Shown here piece after piece: positions 13,517-23,442 of a stretch of 64,000 bases of DNA. Source of the stretch: Pleurostoma richardsiae (lineage: Eukaryota; Ascomycota; Sordariomycetes; Calosphaeriales; Pleurostomataceae); NCBI GenBank assembly GCA_030052745.1, contig JANBVO010000042.1, positions 1-64,000 of the forward strand. Reading direction: 5' to 3'. The translations under genes were made by a program, and so were the position numbers. The notes under the pieces were generated by a model, which was given only the letters and a program-made list of their open reading frames with translations, did not search any database and was not told where the DNA came from. The stretch's first letter is position 1. Each line of letters begins with the position of its first letter.

Positions 13517-14625
13517 TCACGATGCAGCTGCCACCATGCTGGGCTGTGCGGCCGCCATGGCGTTCATGGCCTTCTTCTTCTCCAGGGCGGCGAAGTTGCG
13601 CCGCATGGCGTTCTCGGTGAACTGCCTGCCGGTGACCATGGGGTACTTCTTCTGGGGCCCCTGGATCTCGCAGTCGGTGCAGGGCTGGTTGAAGAAGGCC
13701 AGGCTGTAGCGCGGGCCGTAGTAGTCGACGGCCGGGTCGGTGGGCGTCTTGACGCGGTGATACGTGGACTTGAAGCGGTCGTCGCTCCAGGACATGAGCA
13801 GATCGCCGCTGTCGGTTCCCCGTTAGCAGGATGATTCCGGACACTTTCTGGGATGCGACTCGTCATTCGACGGTCTAGAACTGGGACTTACATGTTGCAG
13901 ACGATCTCCCCGGCGGTGGGCTCGACCTTGGTCCACTCGTCGCCGATGCCGTACTCGGTGAAGACCTCCCTCCCGGGGCAGATCTCCAGGCCGCTCTGCC
14001 CGGGCCGCTGGAACAGCAGCGTCAGGAAGTCCCAGTCGGCGTGCTCGCCGGCGCGGTAGTAGCCCTCGGGGGTGGGCGAGGAGGGGTCGACGGCGAAGTA
14101 GTGCAGCGCGCGCAGCACGGACTGCGACTCGGGCCGGCGGACGTCGTGGGCCCTGACGAAGTAGTCGTCGGGGAAGCCGAGGCCGCGGGCGAAGCACACC
14201 ATGAGCCGCTCGCTGACCTCCTGGCAGCGGCGCATGAAGCCGAGGCTCTGGGCGCGGAAGCCGGGGAGCGCGTCCTCGGGCAGCCACATGCCGTCCATGT
14301 TGGCGCCGAACTGCATCTGGTAGCTCTCCTTGCGGTCCGCGGCGCCGGTGGAGGGCCGCACCTGGGCGTTCTTCTCCCAGCCGGCGTTGCGGTGGCTGAA
14401 GGGCACGGCGGCCTTGGCCTCGTCGGGCAGCGAGAAGAAGCGCTCCGCGGCCAGGAACTGCGCCTCCACCTCGTCGGGGCTGATGCCGTGGTCGACGAGG
14501 GCGAAGAAGCCGTCCGTCTCGGCGGCGGCGATCAGGGAGGAGGTGATCTCGTCGATGCGGGCGTCGAAGTCGCGGAGGGAGATCTTGGGGATGGTGCGGG
14601 TGGAGTACTTGGTTGGGGGAGCCAT
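13517..14625 (-). CDS. Fe(II)/2-oxoglutarate-dependent oxygenase, IPNS-like
   Basis: Two exons (minus): 14625-13892 and 13808-13517, 341 aa, with an 83-nt intron splitting an Ile codon. The N-terminal part (residues 10-130) matches the DIOX_N type (IPKISLRDF, DGFFALVDHGI). The catalytic double-stranded helix shows the iron triad H195-x-D197 (GEHADWDFLTLLFQ) and H262, and the 2-oxoglutarate pair R278-x-S280 (PRYSLAFF), so the enzyme should be active. This superfamily couples oxidative decarboxylation of 2-oxoglutarate to hydroxylation, desaturation or ring chemistry on small molecules; it includes isopenicillin N synthase and fungal thymine-7-hydroxylase. Its substrate cannot be read from sequence. 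It shares a GATA-rich divergent promoter with the amidohydrolase at 15671, which suggests a nitrogen-compound pathway. No signal peptide, so probably cytosolic. Confidence 0.85.
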
Positions 14626-15670
14626 CTTGAAGAACGGGGACTCAGGTGAGACAAAGGTGTTGAGAAGGGGAGAAAGGGGATGTGAGTCTCAATATCCTGA
14701 GAGATCTGAGAGTTGAGTGCTGCGAGAGACTCTTGCGAGTTTCGTTATGGTATGGACTGAGGGAATCTTGTCTTATTCCAACTGCTCTCGATGAAATAAA
14801 TCAATTTATTATATATAGAAACCTCCAACTCTGACAACTCGGTCGTCCGTCGGCCAGGAAATAAAGCGGAAGAATCTCGTCATCCGGCCTCTGTCCATCT
14901 CGGCGCCAGCCGCCTGCGCATCCACAGCCCAGGAGAAGCATGAATGGCCCTTGGAGGTCTCAGGCGGCTACACTAGGTCGCCACCGTGCATGTCCCGCTG
15001 GAGATAGTCTGATAGTCTAGAAAAACACTGCGCATGCACGAGGACAGGGTTTGCTATCAACGGTCTCCCCCGCAATCTGCGCGCCTCCCATCCTGCCGGG
15101 ACTGCGCCGGCGCGCCCGTATCGGGGCTATCGGCTGCCTGCACCGGGTTATCTGCCGCCTTAGGCCTTATCGCTGTCGGAGCCCGCCGCCGCCGCCGCAA
15201 TCTGCACGTGGGCTCCACCCGGCTCCATCTTCATCGACGATGATTCCTCCTGCGACTCCGGCGGGGAGCTAGGCATCGTGATGCTGCCCTATGAGGAGTT
15301 TTGAGCTGTCATTGATTGAGGTCTGTGATGTGGGATACGGCATCCCACGGCAAGTGCTGAGCTGGGCTCGTCGGCCAACTCCTAAACGCGAGGAGAGCGA
15401 GGATAGCGAGCATCCTCTCGAGGGACACCCTCTCGGAACGACGAAGGAGAACTCCAGGAGTTCCACAGTCTCGCAGGAAGAGGGACGAGGGGGAATCCAT
15501 TTTGATGACTGTATGGATCTCGTACTTGTTGTGTTACAGAGTCGTTCTCATTACCACATGATACCCATCCCCCCTTGCCCGTGCCTTAGGTAGGTAGTCT
15601 GGCATCACACCCCTTTGACACTCGCCTTTCTATCATCCAACCCCTGAGTCTGACTTGGTTGCCAGCCAAG
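14626..15670. promoter_or_regulatory. divergent promoter with clustered GATA-factor sites
   Basis: The 1045-bp region separates the oxygenase (leftward) and amidohydrolase (rightward) starts. Sites fitting HGATAR on either strand lie at 15002, 15010, 15054, 15127, 15148, 15167 and 15630 (first base of the six). Six of them fall in 171 bp. HGATAR is the binding element of AreA/NIT2 nitrogen regulators. AT-rich TTATTATATATAG lies near 14804-14819, about 180 bases upstream of the oxygenase start, and could be its TATA region. Regulation is inferred from motif density only. Confidence 0.5.
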
Positions 15671-17143
15671 ATGTCGGACAACGCGAGTGAGAACGCAAAT
15701 GAGAGCATCCTCCTCACCGACGCGACAATCATCACTGTCGATCCCTCCCGGCGCATCATCCTCAATGGCAGCATCCTCATCCAGGGCTCCCGCATTACCC
15801 ATGTCTCCTCCAAACCCCCTTCATCCCTCCCGCCCGGCACCCGCACCATCTCCCTGCCCGGCCGGATCATCATTCCCGGGCTGATCAACACCCACGCCCA
15901 TCTCGCACAGTCTATCCTGCGCGGCCTGGCCGAGGATCTCCCCCTGCACAACTGGCTCTGCGACCGCATCTGGCCCCTCGAGGCCGCGTACGCCGGCTCC
16001 GGCGACGCCGCGGACGGCTACGTCGCCGCGCGGCTGACCATCGCCGAGATGCTCCGCAGCGGCACCACCTGCTTCCTCGAGGCGATGCTCACGCACGGCA
16101 GCGGCGTCGACAACGTCGCCCGCGCGGTCCGCGAGTCGGGCGTGCGCGCCTGCCTGGGCAAGCTCGTCAAGTTCACCGAGACCAACCCGGCGCTGGGCAT
16201 CGCCGACGCGCGCGACCGCGACATCGACCACATGAGCGTCGCCTCGCTGCTGGGCGCCCACGCCGCGCACCACGGCTCCTGCGGCGGCAGGCTGCGCGTG
16301 TGGGCCGCGTGCGGCACGCCCCGCGGCGCGCCCGTCGAGGGCTACGCGGCCGTGGCGGAGGCGTGCCGCGAGAAGGGGATCGGCGTCACGATGCACTGCG
16401 CCGAGGCCCCGCGCGACCTGCCCATCTTCCGGGAGGTGTACGGGTGCACGCCGGCGGAGTTCTGCGCGCGGGCGGGGCTGCTGGGGCCGGGCAGGAGGAC
16501 GGTGCTGGCGCACATGTGCCACCTCGACCTGGCCGCGGACCTGCCGCTGCTGGCGGCGGCGGAGAGCGGCGCGTCGGTGGCGCACAACCCGGCCAGCAAC
16601 CTCAAGCTGGCGTCGGGCATCGCGGCGGTGCCGGAGATGCTGGCGGCGGGCGTCAACGTGGGGCTGGGCACGGACGGGGCGCCGTGCAACAACACGTACG
16701 ACATGCTGCGGGAGATGCACCTGGCGTCCATCCTGCACCGGGGCGTCAGCCTGGACGCGGCGTCGGTGGGCGCGCACGCGGCGCTGGAGATGGCGACGAT
16801 CAAGGGGGCGAGGGCGCTGGGCCTCGAGGACGAGGTGGGCAGCCTGGAGGTGGGCAAGAAGGCGGACATCGCGGTCCTGGACGTCAGGGGCGGCTGGGCG
16901 GCCCCCTGGGACCCGCAGGCGGCGAGGGAGGGTGGGATGGACCCCGTCGATCTCGTCGTGGGCACATGCACGGGGAGAGACGTGGAGCTGGTCATGGTAG
17001 ACGGCAAGATCTTGGTTGAGGGAGGGAAGCTGGTCGGCATGGACGAGGAGGAGATCATCGAGGCTGCGCGGCGGGCAGTCAGGGGCATACGGGAAAGGAG
17101 CGGAGTGAAGGCCACGCAGAAGCCGGAGTGGGTGTATGAGTAG
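15671..17143 (+). CDS. cyclic amidohydrolase/deaminase (TrzN/MTA-SAH deaminase-like)
   Basis: A single-exon gene of 490 aa; the first ATG is at 15671 (MSDNASENAN). It belongs to the metal-dependent amidohydrolase superfamily, TIM-barrel deaminases acting on purine, pterin or triazine-type rings. Visible metal ligands are H75 and H77 (NTHAHLAQ), H242 with nearby E245 (MHCAEAP), H281/H284 (AHMCHLD) and D335 (GTDGAPCNN). HNPASNLKLASG near 305-316 is the usual substrate-loop signature of the guanine deaminase, TrzN and methylthioadenosine-deaminase branch. Together this predicts hydrolytic release of ammonia or another leaving group from a C-N bond. All catalytic positions are intact. It is unusually GC-rich at third positions, as are its neighbours. 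Divergent from the oxygenase and followed by a permease. The exact substrate is not assignable; simple guanine deaminase is one alternative. Confidence 0.85.
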   Translation: MSDNASENANESILLTDATIITVDPSRRIILNGSILIQGSRITHVSSKPPSSLPPGTRTISLPGRIIIPGLINTHAHLAQSILRGLAEDLPLHNWLCDRIWPLEAAYAGSGDAADGYVAARLTIAEMLRSGTTCFLEAMLTHGSGVDNVARAVRESGVRACLGKLVKFTETNPALGIADARDRDIDHMSVASLLGAHAAHHGSCGGRLRVWAACGTPRGAPVEGYAAVAEACREKGIGVTMHCAEAPRDLPIFREVYGCTPAEFCARAGLLGPGRRTVLAHMCHLDLAADLPLLAAAESGASVAHNPASNLKLASGIAAVPEMLAAGVNVGLGTDGAPCNNTYDMLREMHLASILHRGVSLDAASVGAHAALEMATIKGARALGLEDEVGSLEVGKKADIAVLDVRGGWAAPWDPQAAREGGMDPVDLVVGTCTGRDVELVMVDGKILVEGGKLVGMDEEEIIEAARRAVRGIRERSGVKATQKPEWVYE

Positions 17144-18101
17144 CGAAGCAGCATAGAAGGCATTCATATCAAATGATGCTCATGATCTTTACCTGCTGGC
17201 ATAGACCGATCTTGACATCTCCGTTTTTCACCCTCACAAAACCCCAGTAGCACTGCCGGCTGCCCAGCACCGTGAATCTCCCAGGAGGTCCCAAATACAC
17301 GCCACTTCTGGAGTCTAGTAGATTTCACAGTAGTGTACGGGACATACACGAACAGACACGCTTCTCGGACATGAGCGCTCCGTTCAGACTCACTCACTCT
17401 CTCAACCTGAGCGACTTCGCCCCGGTCTCGTTCAACTAGTTCGTCGATGGCCACGAATTCCGGCCTCGTGTTCGACCAAAACTCAGCAGAACCGACTCTT
17501 CCGAACGATAACGGCCGCTGCCGGTGGTGAAGAATCTGCTTCTCGCGCGGAGAGAGCTATAGTTACCGCGATCTCGTCCATCGCTCGCGACCTTGCGAGT
17601 CATAAGCCAGAATGACGATAGTGACGAGCAAAATAACGCGACCGGAGGCTGGCGACGTGATAGCAGGCCCCCGGCAGATAAGGCGTTGTGGAGGAGGAGC
17701 CTAGAGAGCGCCCGCCCGGTCCCTGCATTAGCGATCGGGCCCGCTGTGGCAGGGCCAATTAGGGGCTTCTAGATTGCACACACCCACTGGCGGCCACCTC
17801 CGATAGATACCAGACACCCGCCGCCCTATCACGTCCGGGCAGAGATATGCCCCAATCTGCCATACAGCGTGGCAGCGTGGCATCGCTGCCTCGATCCGGA
17901 GCCGGTGGGGACCGCGAGACCCCGGTCGCTGGGGGGCGGGATGGGACTCCCGACGCTCAGGTTCGTGTCGACTGTCAGAAAATGCTATATAGAATCCGCG
18001 ATGATCGCGCCCCCTTGTCGATGGGCCCTACTTGGCATCTGGCCCTCGTCAACTGCCAGTCTGACTCTGCAATCGCGCCGCTGACAGATAACTGACAAGG
18101 A
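17144..18101. promoter_or_regulatory. permease upstream region with GATA-factor sites
   Basis: The 958 bp between the amidohydrolase stop and the permease start hold HGATAR-type sites at 17506, 17616, 17658, 17676, 17801, 17826 (minus) and 18086, the last only 16 bases before the ATG. No gene is seen. This resembles nitrogen-regulated uptake genes of fungi, but only the motif is seen. Confidence 0.45.
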
Positions 18102-20072
18102 ATGGCTTCATCGTCGCCGTCGCTCGAGAAGACGATGGCGCCTAGAGACGTCGCCGAGGAGCCCGTGGTGGCCGAGCAGGGCGTGACAGTGGACAACACC
18201 ACCTGGAAGGGCAGGCTGGCGTACCTGAGATGGTATTTCACCAGCAAGGCTGGCTGGCTTGGCGACTATGTGAGACGCTCATGTTCCCCGTCCCCCTTTT
18301 TTCGAGATATGAGACAGGCGCTGACATTCTTCACAAGGACTACCTGTATCTTGTCACGCCCAACATCTACCCGCTGAATCGCAAGTACAAGGACTATAAG
18401 GCGCCCTTCTACGGACTGAATGACGAGGTCCCTGTGCTGTTGACTATCATCCTCGGTCTCCAACATGTGAGTATCTGAATGAAAGGTCCCCAACAGGCCC
18501 GGATCAGCAGAGAGACTGACAGAGCAGTATCTAGGCCCTCTGCATGATCGGCTCCATCGTGAGCCCGCCCCTGGCCATCGCCGGCGGAGCTTTCTATTTC
18601 AACTCTGAAATAACACAGTATCTCGTGTCCGCGGCCTTCATCTGCACCGGCATCGCGACCGCCCTGCAGGTGACCAGGGTGCACCTGACCAAGACCCCCT
18701 TCTACATCGGCACCGGGCTGCTCTCCGTCGTGGGCCCGACCTTCGACATCCTTCCCATCGCCTTCAACTACACGAGCATGCGCTACGCCAACGGCACCTG
18801 TCCGACGGCCGAGGACGGCACCCAGCTGCCCTGCCCGGACGCCTGGGGCGCGATGCTCGGCACCATGCTCTGCACGGTCTGGGTGCAGATCCTGATGAGC
18901 TTCGTGCCGCCCAAGACCCTGAACAGGATCTTCCCCAAGATCGTGACGGGCAGCCTGCTCCTGCTGGTCGGTGTCTACCTCATCAGCAACGGCATGCAGA
19001 ACTGGGGAGGCAGCAGCAACTGCCACGACGGAACGGGCTTCTACGCCCTCTGCCCGAATACAGGTGCCCCCAGGCCGCTAGCGTGGGGCGACCCCAAGCT
19101 CATCGGCCTAGGGTTCAGCGTCTTCGTCTCCATCGTCGTCGTCGAGCAGTTCGGCTCGCCGCTGATGAAGTCCGCGTCGGTCATCATCGGCCTCTTCGTC
19201 GGCTGCCTCATCTCCGGGCTCACCGGCTACTGGTCGATGGACAACATCCATGCCGCCCCCGCGGCGACCTTCCTCTGGGTGCATACCTTCCACCTCTCCG
19301 TCGACGGCGCGCTCGTGCTCCCGCTGCTGATCATGTTCGTGTGCGAGGCCGTGTCCTGCATGCCGGACATCCTGGCCACCGCCGAGATCAGCAACGTCGA
19401 CATCGAGGGCACCGAGTTCAACTCGCGCATCCAGGGCGGCATCCTCTGCGACGGCATGGGCAGCCTGATCGCCGCGTTCGGCACGGGGCCGCCCATGGTC
19501 TCGCAGGCGGGCAACAACGGCGTCATCTCGCTGACCGGCTGCGCCTCGCGGAGGGCCGGCTGGTGCGCGGCCGCGTTCCTCATCCTCATGGGCATCTTTG
19601 GCAAGTTTGGTGCCGTCTTCGGGTCGATGCCTCCGTCGGTATTGGGAGGAATGCAGGTGTTCCTGTACTCGACCATCGCGGTGGCCGGTATCAGGGTTCT
19701 TGGCCTTGTGCCGTTCACGCGGAGGAACCGGTTCATATTGACGGCCAGGTAAGACTCCTTCCCTTCTTCATCGAGTTCTCAGCCCCAATGTTCATCTGCT
19801 AACCCACCATTCTCGTCTTCAGTCTCGGCATCGGCTTCCTAGACATTGTCCAGCCAGACTGGTTCGACCAGATCCTGGACTACTCCGGGTCCAACGTCCA
19901 CTTGGCCGGTTTCGAGCAGGGTGTCAACCTGATCGTCGAGACACCCTTCATCATCGCGGCTGTCATCGGCGTGTTCCTGAACCTGGTGCTGCCGGACGAC
20001 AAGAGTGAGATGGACATGATGCTCCGTGACGCCAACGGTAGGCCAATCTTCAGTGGGGAGCATTACGATTAA
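18102..20072 (+). CDS. nucleobase-ascorbate (NAT/NCS2) family permease with altered motif
   Basis: Four exons, 18102-18269, 18338-18466, 18535-19748 and 19823-20072, give 586 aa, normal for fungal UapA-type permeases. The cytosolic N-terminus has WKGRLAYLRWYFTSKAGWLGDYDY, typical of the family, followed by the first helix with the QH pair (GLQH, residues 98-99) and about 13 further hydrophobic segments. The NAT signature in helix 10 reads GNNGVISLTG (residues 425-434), where known purine permeases have Q/E/P at the first position. In helix 8 the usual E-x-x-G-D is replaced by S-C-M-P-D (373-377), although a Glu lies at 370. These positions bind the purine in UapA, so the ligand may differ from uric acid or xanthine. 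It sits beside the deaminase and oxygenase, and is probably their plasma-membrane importer. Confidence 0.85.
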
Positions 20073-20707
20073 AAGAGTGAACTGGATATTAGAATAGAGG
20101 ACATAGGTAACCCCTAATACCAATAGACCCCTAATTTATTTACTACGGTGGCTTGCGCACCTTGATGAATCTCAACGAAGCTCAGCCGATCCGTTGTTCG
20201 ACCGAGGCTTGGTGCAGATACAGCGTATAGACGTAGGTACGAACAGGGGAATTAATTATATGCGCCACGGAATGACAAAATGTACGAAGAGAGCAGGAAA
20301 GAGACCCGAAGCAAATGAAAATGGGAAAAGAAAGAATAAGAAGAACGCCTGGAAAAGGTACGCCGCTGCTTGCCTGTTATTCCTCTCCTTATCAGAGAGC
20401 TCCGATAAGAACGCGAGGGTCTGACGCCTAACTGCCTCTACGCGTTTCAACCAGCTCTTCTGCCAAAATTGATCCCAAAACAAGAGGCACAAAGTTCCCC
20501 GGAATAAACCCATCCCGTCCTCGTGCGCATCTTCCTTTTAATTCTCTCCCATTTCTCTCTTACTTCAGGCTCCTCTCGTCGCCACGCAACAAAGCCAAAA
20601 GCCGGTCGTCCCACGCTGATCCACCCCGCGCGCAAATACCAACGCCTGCGACGCGTTCAGCTTCCCATCTCGTCTTACCAAACACACACCTCGCCGCAGA
20701 GACCACG
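20073..20707. other. intergenic region
   Basis: This holds the permease 3' end, a twice-repeated ACCCCTAAT-like 9-mer near 20109 and 20127, an A/G-rich patch (20275-20345) and a CT-rich leader before the AT-hook gene. No gene is seen. Confidence 0.45.
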
Positions 20708-21361
20708 ATGGCACGACCCAAGCGCAGCACCGCCGCCGCTGCAGCAAAGGAGGAGCCCAAGCCCACCGCCGAGCCCACAACGACCGCCGCTGACGCCCCG
20801 CCCGTCAAGCGTGGCCGCGGCCGGCCCCCCAAGAACGGCATCAGCAAGGTCGTCAAGGTCCCCAGCGGGCGCCCGCGCGGCCGGCCGCCCCTCGACCCGT
20901 CAAAACGCAAGACGCCCGTGCCCAAGCCCAAGGCAGCTGCTGCAGCGAAGGCCGGCGCGGCTGGCAAGGGCACGGGGCTTGGGCGTGGACGGCCTCGCAA
21001 GTCTGACGCCGCCGTCGCTGCCACGCCGGTTAAAAAGGGATCTACCACCGCGAGGGGCGGGCCAAAGAAGGCTCGGGCGTCGGCTGCCAAGGAGGAGAAG
21101 TCGGCGGAGGAAGATGAGGACGAGGAGGTCGAGGATGAGCCGATGGAGGATGCCGGTGAGTGAGGGGGGACTTTGGCGAGTCTTTTCATACCTGACGCTC
21201 TCCTACACCCCGCTCCTCTGCAAACATTCATCGCTTCATGCCTAGCAGCACGTGGGATCTTTCCGGGCTAATACGTTGTGTCTTCTTCCTCTGCAGATGG
21301 CTCAGAAGTGTCAGGAAAGGAGGACACGCCGGAAGACGGAGCTGCCGCCGACGAGGTATAG
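20708..21361 (+). CDS. AT-hook DNA-binding protein, HMGA-like
   Basis: Two exons, 20708-21155 and 21297-21361, give 170 aa. The protein is Lys/Ala/Pro-rich and holds at least three AT-hook cores: KRGRGRPPKNG, GRPRGRPPLD and GRGRPRKSD. A strongly acidic tail (EEDEDEEVEDEPMED) follows. AT-hooks bind the minor groove of AT-rich DNA, so this is likely a small nuclear chromatin protein. The intron is 141 nt with a GTGAGT donor and CTGCAG acceptor; the short last exon ends DEV-stop. The 3' end is uncertain, since a further donor (GTATAG at the stop) could splice on. In some fungi such an N-terminus precedes an EVE domain; I see none here. Confidence 0.65.
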
Positions 21362-21999
21362 CCTTTCACTCTCGAACTTTTCCGCCCACTCCTTGCCTCC
21401 CGCAGCATTAAAAACGAGATTTTCTCTCAGCAGGGGACGACGACCAAGGACGGCGGCAGATACTTCTTTTCCTCCCTTGTTGGGCGGCTCTCGGGACGAT
21501 GAGGCAGTGCGGGAACGGCGTTATGGGAGTCAAAATTGGATGGTCTGTTTACTCTGGGTTACGCACTTATTACTCATATGGCCCGCCCTATCGAGTTATC
21601 TTTCAGAGAAAGTACCAGGACTGAGGTCCTGAAGCGTCATGTTAAGCTGCCAGGTATGAGCACGACTTTGAGGTTATGGTTCAGGCGGGGATTGTTTTGG
21701 AATTGCTCTGCTTCTTTGGACGGCTCTACCTCGAATAGCAATATCACGGGTATATACCAAGCTGTTTACGCGGGACGACTTCTCTCTTCACCAGCTCTTC
21801 AACTCTTGTTGCACGTCTCATCTAATGCTCATCCGCTCCATTTTCATTTGTAATCAGCAGAAACAACCACCACAACCCCAAGCAAACAAACCCCGAGTGC
21901 ATTGATGCAACTAACCGCCTTTCCGGAACGCCTCGTCCATCACAAACTCTCAAGAAGGTAACCAGACCGCTCCCCCCCTTCCCAGCCCTCCCTCCCCCT
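21362..21999. other. intergenic 3' region
   Basis: No gene is seen between the AT-hook gene and the convergent HIT-domain gene. I looked for a continuation of the AT-hook protein and found no domain-like frame. Confidence 0.45.
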
Positions 22000-22942
22000 C
22001 TACTCCCTCTTCCACGCCTCAAACTCCACCTCCAGATGTTCCTTCAGCTCCTTGAACCTGTTCCTGAACCCCCTCCGGCACCGCCAGCACACCAGCTCAC
22101 GGCCCAGGTACCCCTCCACGCCGGGGTGCCGCCGCGGGTCCGCCGCCGCGAGCGGGAAGTCCTCGAGCCCCACGAAGAAGGGCGTGTTGAAGCTGTTGTA
22201 GTGCTTCCGGTGGCGCATGGACGCGCTGTGCATGTCCCGGCTCATGACGTGCACGTGCAGGTGGCTCATGCTCGGGTGCGCGTGCACGCCCACCTTCACC
22301 TCCGCCTCCCAGTCCCGGCCCGCCGGGAGTCCCCCCGACGCCTGCGGCGGCGGGACGCGGCCGTCGAGGACGGCCTCGCGCGCGGCGTCCTGCGCGCTCG
22401 AGGGGCCGAGGAGGCGCTGCAGCTCCTTGGCCACGGTGCGCTTCAGGGTGGCGGCCTCGGCGCGGACGGCGGCGAGGAAGGCGGGGTCGTCGAAGGCGTC
22501 GAAGGGGTGCTGGAGGGAGTGGGTCGGGGAGCGCGGCAGGAGGAGGGTGTGCACGGTCGACTTGGGGTAGAGGTCGTGGATGGCGACGAAGGAGGGGGTG
22601 TGGTAGATGACGCGCGGGCTGTGCGCCGGGTCGGCGATGTAGGCGCCCAGGCCGTCGCGGGTTCCGAAGAGGCGCGGGTGCGAGCGGGAGGTTTGCGGCT
22701 GGGGAGGTGGCGGTTTGGGCTTGGGCTTCATGAGCTCGGAGACTGGAAGGGAGAATTATTGTGAGTGATCGTGAGTTGAGGAAGACACTGCAGGAAGACT
22801 CGGGACGAGCTGCAAGTTTGGCTAACTTACAGGCATTTCGAGGTTTTGGCGCTGGGCCAGGAGCCGATGAGGCTGGAACAGCGGTGTTCGTAATTTCGCC
22901 CTTTGTGATGGCCTCTTCAGGCTCTGAATCCGTTTCTGACAT
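22000..22942 (-). CDS. hnt3: aprataxin-like HIT-domain DNA repair hydrolase (Hnt3 family)
   Basis: Two exons (minus), 22942-22831 and 22742-22000, encode 284 aa. The HIT domain spans about residues 55-215 and contains the catalytic HLHVHV motif with His198, His200 and His202. The C-terminal zinc module has C256-x-x-C259 followed by H273 and E277, the CCHE arrangement known from the fission yeast aprataxin. Aprataxin removes AMP from abortive DNA ligation intermediates (5'-adenylate) in the nucleus, protecting against failed ligations. The N-terminus is acidic and Pro/Lys-rich without an FHA domain, as usual in fungi. The 88-nt intron is supported by a GTAAGT donor and an in-frame join through NAFSELMKP. 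An internal Gly/Pro-rich insertion (about 165-185) is unusual but lies in a loop region. Confidence 0.85.
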
Positions 22943-23442
22943 CTCTACGGAATATGGTTGCGCTGAGACTTGCGGTTGAGGTGAGAGTTCGGAACTGGCA
23001 ATGGCTCGAGGATCACGTCGGCCCCGCCCCCACCACGAAGCTCGCCGGAGCTGTCCTTATCGCTGATAAAGCTGTCTGCAGCTACCTCAGGTACCGTCTT
23101 AGTACCTTACTTTAGCTTCTTTGCTCACCCTCGTCACGGTCGACCTCGATCGCGCCATATCTTGCACTGTTGACTATTCCTCTATGGATTAACTCGTCGA
23201 TTCGTGTCTGCGAGGCTACTTTAGGGGCAGGACCATCATCTAAACTATCCATCATGAGAATCTCCAGGACGCGCTTCTGCTCGAGTGTGCACAAAAAGCA
23301 TCAGTGCCGAGTCGGCACCGAATGCTACCGCGGAATATGTGAATGTGCTCGAACATAAATACGGCAGACCACGTTTCGCAAGACATCCTCCTTGATATCA
23401 TACCCATTGATAACAGCCCAAGAAAGCAAGGAGAGAGCAAAC
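22943..23442. promoter_or_regulatory. divergent intergenic region between HIT and methyltransferase genes
   Basis: It contains AGGTACCG at 23089-23096 and a nearby AGTACCTTAC. No gene is recognised. It must hold both promoters since the flanking genes diverge. Confidence 0.45.

Noticed and set aside
15821-17167. Very long open frames antisense to the amidohydrolase (448 codons) and similarly antisense to the rhamnosidase (778 codons)
   Set aside because: These are shadows produced by strong GC bias at third codon positions; the sense frames carry all catalytic motifs.
20101-20140. CCCCTAAT repeats near the permease 3' end as an interstitial telomere
   Set aside because: Only two imperfect copies separated by other bases; not a telomeric array.
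21362-21853. Continuation of the AT-hook gene into an EVE domain
   Set aside because: No frame downstream shows the expected conserved EVE sequence.
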